Of a stretch of 64,000 bases of DNA, positions 13,620 to 26,500 are shown piece after piece. Under the pieces are notes generated by a model, which saw only the letters and a list, made by a program, of their open reading frames with translations, ran no database searches and was not told where the DNA came from. The translations under genes and the position numbers were made by a program. The stretch comes from Nymphaea colorata (taxonomy: Eukaryota; Streptophyta; Magnoliopsida; Nymphaeales; Nymphaeaceae), in contig NC_045146.1 of the NCBI RefSeq assembly GCF_008831285.2, positions 20,723,289 through 20,787,288 on the forward strand, given 5' to 3'. The number at the start of each line of letters is the position of its first letter. Position 1 is the first letter of the stretch.

Positions 13620-13770
13620 CGAAAGCTCTTCATCCTCCTGTTTCCTTCTTCGTCATCAGCATCATCATTGAAACACAAATCAGGTGTTTTATTAAGAAAA
13701 TACAATGTGAATGATCGAGGGTTTGCAGCGATATCTCGGTACATCATATATATATATATATATATATACT
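13441..13770. repeat. Diverged tandem duplication (about 175 bp) with TA microsatellites
   Basis: Two units share ATCATCATTGAAACACAAAT, then a T-rich or A-rich stretch, then GAGGTTTGCAACGATA or a close variant. Each ends in a (TA)n run (13571-13613 and 13745-13769). The first copy has a poly(A) insertion at 13518-13532. Confidence 0.7.
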
Positions 13771-16700
13771 GCTCGCTTATAGACATCTTACGTTACCTTT
13801 GAAAGAGCAATCAACTGTTTTACTACGATGCAATCAGAATGCTGCAAAACCTTAAGAAGTCTCTTTGGTTTCGTTTGCAAGAGATTAATCGAAGCTCCTC
13901 AATATTTGACAGTGGGTTTGGGACAGGGGCCAAGGCATCATTTCTGTATTGATATTTTTGAGCAGTTTGTCTCATTTATATATTAATGTTTCTTAAAAAT
14001 TTAAAACTTTTTGGCTGTGCCCTGAGAAATTGTTGGTCGTATCCCAGTAAAAAAAAAAAAAAAAAAAAAGTGCTGAATATCAGATAAAGAGATAGCTGCG
14101 GAAATAAATTATTGAGCTGATCCCGATAGTCAAGATGGACGATGACAAGATAGCTGAGAATGACGATGCCCTGTGAGTGCCACAGGGTGGCATTATTCAT
14201 TCTTTTGACACTGTGAGAAAGAATTCTCTCTGGTAAACAAAGAATTTGAAGTTGATGGACATGCATTTCGATCCATGGTGATGACATTCTGACGTCAGTG
14301 CTGGCTAGGAATGTTTTTTATTTCAATTTTAACCTACAATGCCCTAGAACCTTGTTCATCTACACGTGCATGTATCTACCCATGCACACACATACATAAA
14401 CGATCCAATTTTTTCTTAAAAAAAAAAAAAAACTTTTGCACGCAAAAACTCTTCTTTCTAAGCTGCTTTAACTTGAAAGACTCATGGCTTAAACCCCCTA
14501 AGCTACTAAATGTCATTCTCTCTTCCTCCGGTTCTACATTATGTCAACTTTTCAAATAGTTATAGGCTTTGAAATTTAAACTGCCTATCAGCCACTGAAC
14601 CAACCAATTGGGTATCGGCCACTAATTAAGTTTATGATCAATTGCAATCAAGCAAAGTTTTATAACTCAACTCGCATACTGCCAAACAATGGAGTAAGAA
14701 GCATGGATTGGCCCTTGGGAGAAGCATCGCACCGTCCACAAGGACGCCGGATTCAGTGTATAGAATCAAAGTGGAATGATGAAGGGGAGTCGGGGCAGGT
14801 GAATGCCATCGCGCACAGGAAAATGGTGCTGAATTGTCGTGATGGCGATGCCTTGGACGCTTATATCAATGTAACTGGGGATTTCATTTCCCCGTAAGTC
14901 ATGCAAAAATTTCCTGCTAAAATTGTGATATGACGCGATAAATTTGCCACCGGTCACATGCCAACATGGAGAGAATCAAGCATGTCTTGAATGTGATCTT
15001 TGTTGCACTTTATGACGCAGCTCTTGCGGTCAATTAGGTACCCAATGAATGGTAAAAGTGATTGCCTGATTGTGGATTTAGTTTTTGACGTTTTAGATTT
15101 TTCCGGATTCATCGAATATGATCAAATCTTGATTTCCCATCTATTTGTTGATGGCAAGGCAGAACTTTTAGGCCTCTGGAGAACTCCAGAGAATTTAGAA
15201 CCTTAATTTGAAAGCCCATAGACACTTGAAGGATGGGAGGATGAGCTCTTTGGAATTGTTTGAAAGTTTATGGTTTGTAAAAAAAAATTATTTAGCCACC
15301 TTAAAACATTTGAAGAATTTGGTTTAGCCAATCATAAAAGTCTTGCAAAATATTTCGGTCGCTATGGAAGGGTTTATGATTCAGAATTCGATTTCTAGAG
15401 TCTGTTTCGTCCGTTTTTGTCGGTGCTGCAAAGAAATTCAACTGTTTCGTCCCATCGAAATGGATGCAAACGTCGAAGATTAAATGTACATGCATATTGT
15501 CGGCATGTCCCGAGTTCAGTGTTCTCAAGTGTGTGACGGTAAGAATCAGAACGCTGGAGAACGGACAAATTAAGTGCCTCGAAAAATGTTGGTGTAATTC
15601 TTCAAATTATGCTCGTCACTCGATAGGGAGGACGTTTGTTATGCCCGTTTGGAGAATAGCAGCACAGGGTATCCTATTCTGCCGGTTACAGGAACAATCA
15701 TGAGTCAAATTTACGTTTATCTTTTGTCTCTTGTCATAGTTGAGAGGTTGACTAACGGCGAATTAATGTACTTCAGTCCTCACTTCCTTTCACATTCTGT
15801 CGAGAGGATGGCTAATGATCTTTGCCTCTCACTCCATTCTCTATCAGTTCCAATATGCTTCTGTTTTCGTTATTTCTGCATGACGTCCCCTCTCTTTTTT
15901 CTTCTCTTTTTTTCTTTATATATATACATGTATGTATATGCACATGTGCATGATGATTCTATTATCCATATTCACTCAATTATCTAACCAAAGTTATTCA
16001 TTTGAAACAGATGAAGAAAAACAAAGAAAAAAATGTGTAAACTAATACTAAATCAAAAAAAAAAATGTTACTCACCTTTTTTCTTTTTGTTTTTCTTATA
16101 ATCATCCATCATGTTCAAATAGATTATTTTGGTTAGATGATTGAGTGACTCTAAAAAGATAAAGCCACCAATCAATTTTCATATATACATATATAGCAGA
16201 TGCAAGGATACGAAGTGGAGTTGTGAACTAATACACTCTTTTCACGATTCTCTACGTTTCACCATTCAGCAGAAGACGTAACTAGAGCAGTAGCTTTCAC
16301 AGCAAAGGGGCAGGTCTCGAATGCACCATGCGCTCCCGCTGGAACTCAAATTTTGACTCATTCTTCATAAGATATAGAAAGTCGGAGGTTTTGACTAAAT
16401 GAATATAGCATATAAAACTTACAAAAAATTTCAGGTGAAAACGTGGAAATGATATGGTGATCCCCTTAGGTTCTCCAGAAAAAATCCTAGGTCCGCCCTT
16501 TAACAATGTCCCTAGAATACATGTCAATCGACTCTTGAGGATTTGCTTCTATTTTTCTTCTTTCTTTGAGAATTAAGTTAACACTCGAACCTTTTTTTAT
16601 TAGCATATTAAGGCTTTTTTGCACACTAGCATATTAAGGTTTTTATGCATTGAGATCACTTCCGCAGAAGTTAGTTTAGGTTCGCAAAAATGAGCTCCAA

Positions 16701-19700
16701 AAAGAGCTCACAAGTCACAACGTTGGAGGAGGTAACCGATGATTTCCCATTATTATGTAGAACAATTCTTCACTTGGTAAGGCAGCCTTGCAACTTTACG
16801 CCTTGAGCAGGTCACGATGATAAACTTTTGTTGTAAAATATTAGATGGTAGAAACATAAGACCATGTAACGGGCAGACACAGAAAGTTTCCGCAATGATT
16901 TTGCGAATAAAGGGCCAAACTCCGGCCATTGTCCGCCTAGCCAGCTTGCCCATCTAAAATAAATAAGCAAAAGTAAGAGGCCAAACCAACAAACCAATCG
17001 GCATTACAGATAAGATGTGCAGGCGGCATCCGCAAGTAAGGTTTTCCTCATATGACAGAGGCAACTCGTGGACGTCCACAAGTCGACAGAAACTTCACAA
17101 GTTCATGATCTCATCGTAGATCGGTACCCCTTGCCATGAGGTTGATGACGGCTAACTATCTTTCTCTGGTGGGAAAGGCACCATGACATGGACGGTTGAG
17201 GCAGCTTATACTTGAAGGATCATCATTATTGAGACAAATGTGCACGCGACACCGGTAAGCTTGCTGGTATCGTAACATCGTTTCGTTTCTGCTGTGGCAC
17301 GAAATTTGGTGGGCTCTGCAACTTCTCCACCGTTACAAATGAAAGGGAACCAAACCCAAGTTGGGGAGGACAAACTTGGATGGGGATATGCAACTCTAAT
17401 GTTTTGTCACCCGAGATGTGTAAGTGGTGTCTTGCAACTGAAGTTGTTGTCTTTTGTGGATTGTGAAGTGGACCAGGCCCCCTACCTGACACTGGCATGG
17501 CTCACATGGGTCTGCTAGTGGTAAGGCCCGAAACTAACTCCATCACCAATCGAGAAATTTTTGGTATTTTTGCAACTCAAATCTTCATCGAAACCGACGA
17601 CAAAGTGACTCCAACTTGGTTTGCCTAATAAAGGATCTCCCCAATGAGAACATTCATATCCCCATCTTTCATTAGTTTGTAGGGACTGGAAAAAATGTTA
17701 AATGCTGTTACAGTTCCACTGAATTTCCCAAAATGGTTTTAAGAATTAAGAATCGCCATATTGCAAGAGGCAGTTCAAGATCTTAAAAGCTGTGGAGCAT
17801 GTAACACTTAATAATCCTCGCGACTTATGCTTTGAGCACTTAATGACGAGAACAGCTTTTGGCCTCCAACTTTCACTTTGTCTTGATACACGCTCAAATC
17901 CAAGGAAGGTATTTGCTTAGACAAATCGTACTCATAACGAATATAATTGGTCCTTAATATGCTTTTCTTCTTCTGGGGAAAAAAGGACAGAAAACAAGAT
18001 AGACATTGATACACCAAAAAAAATTCTACGTAAAAGTCCTCGAATTTCCAAGGTCAATCACGATCCAAAGACGACTTGAAAAGATGAGCCAACGACCATC
18101 TGAAAATTAAATACGAAATGTAAAAAAAAAAAAAACACCAACAAAAAATAAAAGCCCGAGTGAAAACCTTGGCTAGCCCAGGATCGTTATAAGCCCCTCA
18201 AACTTGGCAAACTTTTTCTCCACAAAAAGAAGAAAAACCCACGAGCAAGTTGGAGGGGTTTGAGAGTGAATGTAAATTCAATTTCAAAGTAACACAAAAA
18301 GTACAAAGACGCCAAGTAGGAACTGGGCATCTAGCACATACATAATCATCTCACAAATTTCTACCCCACCTTTTAGCCCTCACCGTGCATAAACTCGCCA
18401 CCGATTAAATGCGAGAGATGGATAGATCGTTCTAAGTTTCTAACTGGTTTTATAAGATAGCTTGCTGTTTGCATTAAGAAGAGATCAAAATGCAGATTTT
18501 GGAATTTGCGGAACATTTACAATTTTGGGAAACCTAATTGAGATCTATAAACAAAATCACTACCACATGTCATCATTCATCAACACAAAATTTAAGTTTC
18601 TGCAACTTGCAGAGTGTAACAAATTCACCTGTAGACAGAATATACAATTGTCACCAAAAGTGAGGGTTGGTTACAAGCATGGGCCCAGGATGCCCCTTAT
18701 ATCTCTACTTATGAACAAGAACGGCAATCTATATTTAAATAGAGTTTGTTGCGGGTAAGGGCCCAACCGAGACCCATAACAAAAAGCAACTATGAATATC
18801 TACATGCTCCATTGACCACCAAAATGCAAGCAACTACAATAAGAATGTGATCCCGTTGGACAACTTGCGCAGACCACTCATTTATTGTCTTCCATTATAT
18901 GTGAAAAAAGGCAGGCATTGATTTCACCTGTTGATTTTGTATTTCAGAGCAAAGCATGATATGCAGTAGAAGTCACTGTTAAGGTGATTAAGATACGTCT
19001 CCATAGGGAACTGATGGAGAAAAGTATTCCATAAAGCCAAACCCGAGTAGTAAGGGCATGATTCTTGTAGATGATCATGATCACTCTTGATTGCACACCT
19101 AATGTATATTTTCAGTTCTCAAGCATATTGATGATGGAACATTTACTGGCATAGGAATGGGATGCTGATTCATGTGAAGGCCCTGGATGGCACAGCATAC
19201 TTTCACAGCAACCGTTCATTTCACCACAATCTTCCCTCCTTTGGGCCATTTGAAACATTCACCACTCAGCCCTCATTTATAGCACAATCAGGAAGCCTAT
19301 CTTTCTGCTATGCTCACCATTGTAACACACATCAACAGGCATCATTCAGGGATTAGACGCTCATTGGATCAAGTAATTTGATCAGCACTCAACTCTTCAA
19401 GAATCTTGTCTTGCAAAGCCCATACCTCTTCTTTTGACACATAGAATAAAAGGAGCTCCTTTCATAACTCGGTGTTACATTACCAACGAGTGGTGCTGAT
19501 ATTTTTTCTTTTTGTTTTTGAGAGGGCAGGGGGGGTTTGATGGTAATTAGTTTAGTTTGGTTGCACCCTACATGACCCATCTTCACCCATACTCCCAAGT
19601 CCCAGCATTATGAAGCCGACCTTTTGACCATATCTTGCTTGACTAGCCAACAGCAAGCTGCACAGGGTGCATGAAGGTCCCCACCATCACAGTCCATATG

Positions 19701-20572
19701 GGCCTCTTCCAAAGCTCCAATTCCATCAAAAGCTGTTCTATTTATGGAATCTACCAATTTTTCTTACCAAGTAAATCCTTTTCTCTCTGCTAGAAGCCCT
19801 CTAACCATAACCACATTTGACAAGATCGCTTGCTGCCATAAAACCAGTAAGAGATAGTCAATCACCTAAGACCTAAAGCCAACTCTTTTCAGCTAACATA
19901 CCTGATGGGTAGTGGAGATTGGAGAATACTAAGAAATGTGATCTCAGTTGTTCCTGAATCAAAAGCATTGAATATCATATAGTTTTCAGCTGTCACCGAC
20001 TCCTTCAGCTGCATCTGCATTCCTGTCATGTAGCTGCTCAAGAATTCTAAAAAGAATTTTCAGCAATAATCCTTCTTACATGAAACTTGAACATTCCCAG
20101 TTGGAATCATGGGATGATGAAAACTGCCAGCCACAGAAGTATCACAAAATGAAACTTCACACTCAAGCCATTGTTCACTTAAGTTCTGAATTTTCCAAGC
20201 AAGCATGTAGGGGTTCTAAACTGTTTTCCAGATTTATACAAGTAACCATCAAAACTGAAGCCTTAATATGGCTTGATTTCTCTAGCAGAATAAAAAGAAC
20301 CAATTTGCTTAGGCCAGATGACATTGTCCAAATGTATTCCCACAGAGAGAAGCATCCCCCTACTTGTCCAGGATTATTCATGATCACTTAGATGGCAGAA
20401 TATTTGATGAACGATGTTGTTCTCACAATAAGATAACTACACCTATTAAGTGAGAAGAACCAAGAGCTTCAGTGAAGACACTGACATCGGCACTCTTGCA
20501 CACCATAGCTTGAAGACATTGAATCGGATCCAAACATAAATCAACTTAATCGAGCTCAGTGCCAAGACACAC

Positions 20573-23500
20573 TTAAACTAAGCATGTAGAAAGAAGGAAT
20601 TCTGGCTGTAATCTCTGCAGAAGTATCCCACAAAAAGGACAGCAAGGTATTGAATATGTCTGCAGAAAGGTTGACTCTGTCATACGACCAAAATATTGTG
20701 ATGAATGTACCATAAACAGCGTACTTGGTGCGAGTTTGTAGACATATCTTTGGCAGCACATGCAAAACCATGACGGGCTAGCATCACAAACCTGCATGGA
20801 AGCTGCACATCGCAGAAGTTTGTGCTTTTCTCCACCTACATAGTTGCATCCAGTACCATCACAATACGCCACCTCTGGAGATTCAAATGGTACTAGTGAA
20901 GGACAAAAGCTACACCATTCTTCTGGAACATATTCACATACAGAAAAAAGCCTGCGAAAGGAGAATAAAATCAATATTTCAAGGTTTTAAACAAGAAACC
21001 TTTGGCACTGTGCTAGATATGCAGCATTGGTGGACTCCAAAATACTAAAAAATAGAAGAAACACAATGAAATGGTGGAAGAGATCATCATTCTTAGAAAG
21101 ATGTCCCAATAACAATGTCTAGACAAGAAACCCTACTATCACAAGACTAGACAATCCTGTACTTCTGATATAAGACATAACAAGAAATGGATTAAGCTAA
21201 ACTAGGACATTGTCAAAGCAAAATATATGAAAGTGAAAACATTGTTAATGCAAGTAAAAGAATCACAATTCAATCAGGACTGAGGATAAACGGCCAAATT
21301 AATTACCTTTTCTGAATCTTATCAACCTCCAATTTGAGGAGTTTAAGGTCATCAGGGATCAAGTTATTGTTCATAACTACCCACTGCTGCATTTGTGCAA
21401 CTCCTGTTGGAAACCAACATGGCCTATCTAGAGGAAGTGCGCTGGCAGTACCAGAAGCAAGGTATAGTACAGCGGAAAAAGTTAAACCAACAAGCCGCCT
21501 CTGTAATTCAGCTTCACTATGTAGAAGTAGGTTCGACCACAGTTTAACTGCCTCAACGTCAACAGACTGCAGTTCATGTTTACTGCTGTATGCCACACTC
21601 TTCATTTCAGGCAGCACCAGTCGTCTACAGACAATATTGATCATGTGCATGTGCCTGGAATCAATTATGTGTAGCAAATTAGGTGCGGAAGACAACATTG
21701 ATTCAAGAGAAACCAAGGAATCTGGGTCAGGCCACCAGCTTAAGAACCAGTTATAAAGAATAGTCTCAACATAATTTGGTGAAACTTGATTAAAAGCTAG
21801 GAGTGCTTCCATTATATCCCAAAGGATAAGAGGCTTTGCTGGACAAGCATACTGCTCAAGGGTCCACAAGATGCTGGATTGCCAGCAAACCAGGTCCTTG
21901 TCAGAGAAACCAGGAACAGCATCAACATATTCATCAGGCAGATTGTCCAGAGAAACACTGATCATACCACCAGTCCAGATCAATTCCACAGCCGCTCTCT
22001 GGGCCCTGCAGAGATTTTGAAAGAGTTATAAAAGGTTCCTTGAAGCAAGCATAGTAAAAACGGTACACCTATGTCAGATATATTGTGTGTGCGCATGTCT
22101 GCATGCCAACAAATTATCTTCCCTGAATTACCTTGATTCATACATAGGATCAACAAGGGCAGTGTCAACACTGTGAACCTGGCAATATAATGTTCAATCA
22201 GGTGACAATTAATTATTTTATACATAGAAACAACATGGATCAGCATATATTTTTGGTAAGGCAGAAAAGTGGCAGAATCACAAAGGAGGTAAGCAGATTA
22301 ACACAAGGCATAAAATAGGACAACCTCAATTGCACATACCAGTACCTATTTCTAGTCAAGTTTTATTAAATAAAGTCAACGGTTGTCTATATACCCGAAG
22401 AAAATTTTTCAAAAACTTTTGAGGCTTTTCTCAGATCTGGATAGGGTGCGTACTTGCACATATATGCACTTTTCTAGTTGAATTTAAATGGTCTCTACTG
22501 AAAAAGGGACCACAAGGTCGGACACAGACAAAACTGAGCCTATACTGACTAAGTCAAAGCTAGTGGGCTAAGTCTGGCTGAACTCATCTAAAAGGAGAAA
22601 AGAGGAGAAAATCCCTTCCCTTTCTTCGGATCAGAAGTAGTATCATGAAAAATTTTCATGAGGTCTTTCTTTACAAATTTGACCAGCACCCCATACACCT
22701 ACTCGGTCAAGATTATCTCAAGCACATGGGCAGCCTATGTCACATGGGTACTTTGTTTGAGTGAGGTGCCCGTGTCGATACAGGTACAAGTACGGGTACA
22801 CCCTTGGACACGGCCCGGATATGGTCAAACAAGTGTCGCGTGTGGTCAATGCATCCATGGCCGTATCCGTCCCTTTTTTTACTCTATCAAAGTGGACCAA
22901 GTCCATTTTTGTCCACTAATTAGATTTCTTTTAAACCATCATGTTTATACAATGGAAATGAAGAGCCCTTGTAGATACCAAAGGGCTGTTCATGTTCCCT
23001 ATGGTCTAACTCCACATATTCAGCAGGATTTTCCGGCCAGACTCTATGGAAACCAGCAATTTTCCGGCGACTTAATCTTCTCTAATAGAACTTTCTATAT
23101 TGTTTTGGTTGCTTAAAATCTTTTTTTTGTCTACACACACACACACATATATACATATATATACATGTGTGCGTGTATAGCCATGCCCCTGTACTTTGAA
23201 AGTGCTTTGCAGTTTGCACCCATACCCACACCTATGTGACATAGTGGGCAGCACTCATGACGCAACCAACCAGAGACATTTTGCCACTTTTCATGTCAGG
23301 TGGAGCACTTGCACCTGCACCTTGGCATGTTAACCTTGATATGATTTCTATTAGGACCATCTGTATATCATGAACAACTATACAAGTCTTAAAAATATCC
23401 ACAGAAGAAAAACCAATAAAAAGTACCAAAAGAAGACTCAAAACCTAACAAAGACAACGAGTCCCAGTAGACTGGAGCTTGCTTCAAGGCCACTTGAAAG

Positions 23501-26500
23501 AACATGAATGGCTCGATAATGAAAGGTAACTATCCATCTCAATCTATTGTTGCTCCAAGATATCAGTTTCTCATCTTTGGAAATTGTCAAAACCCTCGGG
23601 GGATTTGGACAGACATCAATAACCCAATGAAGACGTCAATAACCCAATGAAGTAATAATCAGACATACTTTCTGTATGAAGGTTTATTCAAATATTTATC
23701 ACTTCATACATTTGTTATTCAGGTAAGGTGTTTCTCCGATTCTTCTAATTTTGTGTATCATATTTCTTTAATTAACATATCAACATAATCAGGGTGTTTC
23801 AACCTATCATTCTTTAAGAGAAGGTGTATGTATGTATTATAGGCAAAAGAAACATCAATTTAAAGGTTCAGTATTGATTCACAAATAGCCCAAAGTAATA
23901 ATTGACTTCTTATCAGAATAATTGACTGCTTACCACACCAAGAACCAAGTTTCCAGGGGATAATGCCAGACCGTAACAGGAATCAAATATATGCCGTGGT
24001 ATCTGTAAGAGAACATCTTTAAAACATTTCCCAAATCAAAATTCAGAAAATAAAATTAAGAAATAGCATACCAGAAGTAATAGTACCTCACTAGACGTCC
24101 TCTTACTATCATAAGCAAGACTAGGAGAGTTTAGAGGGAAGTGAACCAGACAAAGAGTGTCAGCTTGCAATATCCAGCAATGAACGGAGTTGTCCTACAA
24201 ATATCAATAGATGACAAACTGAAGTTTGGTTCTTCTTTTTCCCACAAACCATGAATATGTGCAGGAGCCAAATTGTCTTATGCAAGGAAAGAAAATTCAG
24301 CAAAGGAATAACAAAATGCAGCATCCAGGTCCAAGATCAGAAATGATGCTCATTCACAAACTATACTTGATGATAATCCACAAAGAAAGCTCACTTTAGC
24401 ATACGATTTCTAGAAAAGAAAATGTCCATAGGGCTGCCTTAAGTTTTATGACAACTGCCCCCACCCCAACTGGAGATTTTCTGGCTCCGCCTCTCATTGC
24501 AATATTATCTAGGACCAGCAGTCCAGCACAAACCACAGAATGATAACAATACAAGCATTGCACTAGTACAAAGATGCTACCAGCAAATAAAATATACCTG
24601 ACTGCAGCTGTACAAGCAATGACCATCAAAAGCCCAAGCAACGCCAGTGACCTAAATAGAGTGGCATGTTTAGACAAAATATCTTAGGACATGGTAACAC
24701 AGATACAGGTAACTTACCACTTGATCATGCGCATTAAATTGCCTATTAAATTTAATTTCACCACTTGATATATCACAGCTCAACACCTCTAATAAGCCAG
24801 ATCCTTTTCCCACTGCCAAAAGAATTTCGTTGGGAGACTTTGAAGGTGCAACACATGAAAGCACAGAGACAGGGCCAGCTGCAACTATCACCTGTAGACA
24901 TTAAACCAAATAGACAGAAAATATTTCAATCAAAAATACAGAATACTAGATTTCTTTGTCCATATCCAGAACTACAGAATAATATATCATATTACGCAAC
25001 ACCTAGAAACAGTTATACCTCTCTCAAAAGACAAACACAATCATCATTCACTTCCTTAGGTGTGACCATTCCTTCAATATCTCCTAGCCATAACTTCACA
25101 CTGCAGATGCATAAAGCAATGCATTTGGTTGTTGAAAGATAAAAATGTGTTAATTGCAGGAGACACATGGATTCACATGAAAGAGATTATCTACGCCTTA
25201 CATGAAAACCATGTAAAACAGTAACATGTTTGAAGAAACACAGACATGGAAAGAAACTTCAAGCTGCAACAAGAAGAATTTCCAAGGTTTTTAGATAAAC
25301 TAACTGCTAAAGTGATTGTTCACTAGGAATGACTTGCCCTAGTAAAAACAGTGTGCACAAAAAGCTTAGTACTTAGTAGTCAAAGCACCTATGCAGGAGA
25401 TGACTGACAAGGCACACGTAGGCACTGGGTCCAGTGTCAATCACCTAAGCAAAAACCTAGGTGGCCCTGTCAAGGTGCATCGCCTAGGTTGCCTAGTTCT
25501 GCCTATCAGGTGTCTCGGGCTGGGCTGACTAGGTGCCCCCAGTTAGGCCTGAGAAATTAAATAGGAAAATATGGAAAAGGTGAAACCCCTTCCTCCATCT
25601 ATCTCTCTCTCACCTTTGTCATTCATAATATAACTTTACAACTTCGAATGGAAATGATAATTTCTGCATCCTTTTTGTTGAAACACTACAAATTTAAAAA
25701 ACTGTTACAATTCAGAGGAAATTTGATATGTTTGAGTCTGTCTGTGCTATGTCAGTGTGAATCTGCCACTGACTAATAATTATTTAGTTTCGATTGTCTA
25801 TGTGTACATTGAACGGTCTTTTTTGTTACTCTTACCATTAGACTTCAATCTTTCACAGTGATTGGAAGAAATGAATCTGTAAGGGGTAAGCTGATATTGT
25901 CAAGTAGATGAGTTTAAAGGAACTATAACATGTTCTTTTATCATCGGCACACACATAGAGATCTTAGAACATTCAAGTTGCATGTGATTTGTGAACAAGA
26001 TTATGATCACTTGTATTTCGTGCCTCCATGTCCTATTTCACAATATTCATCTAGTAAGTGTGAACTTGTCCTGCAAGAAATCTAATATTAAATTTTCTAA
26101 CCCCCTTAGCACTTTTGACTGCCAATATTAAAAAAAAAAAAAAACCAACAATTGAACTGGGCAACAACTTTTGGTTTTTGAGGAACAAACTCACCACCCA
26201 TCACAGCTCCCAGTAGCTAAGAGAAACTTTGGTGCAGACTCTAGAACAACCCAGCTTATTGCAGTAACCCAAGAAGTGTGAGCTTGGAGGATCCCAACAA
26301 GCGTCGCATCAACAGAGACTGGGCACTGATCAACAGTGTAAGAGTTTGGTTCATTGAATCTCCAAAAGGAAATTTTTCCACATTTCCCACCAACTGCAAG
26401 TAAAGCACATGTCTTGGAGAAGCCACTTATAGCAACAGCACCCAGATTAGTTGACAAATGCAGCATAGGCGACCATGAAACAACAAGTGACGATAACAGG

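Larger units (their letters stand above)
11131..20572. other. Gene-poor intergenic region
   Basis: About 9.4 kb with no recognisable gene. Small frames, for example at 14634-14897, 15000-15206, 17226-17498 and 20080-20391, show no known domain and have AT-rich, intergenic-like composition. Features seen are imperfect tandem repeats (11170-11395, 13441-13770), TA microsatellites (13571-13613, 13745-13769) and A/T homopolymers (13518-13532, 14049-14069, 14419-14432). The last few hundred bases should include the 3' untranslated region of the minus-strand TFIIIC gene. Confidence 0.5.

Noticed and set aside
14634..15206. Two plus-strand frames of 87 and 68 codons
   Set aside because: I considered a small gene with a donor-like GTAAGT after the first frame. 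There is no recognisable domain and no supporting second exon, so I did not call it.
21334..21756. 140-codon plus-strand frame
   Set aside because: It is antisense to the largest coding exon of the TFIIIC gene (exon 19).
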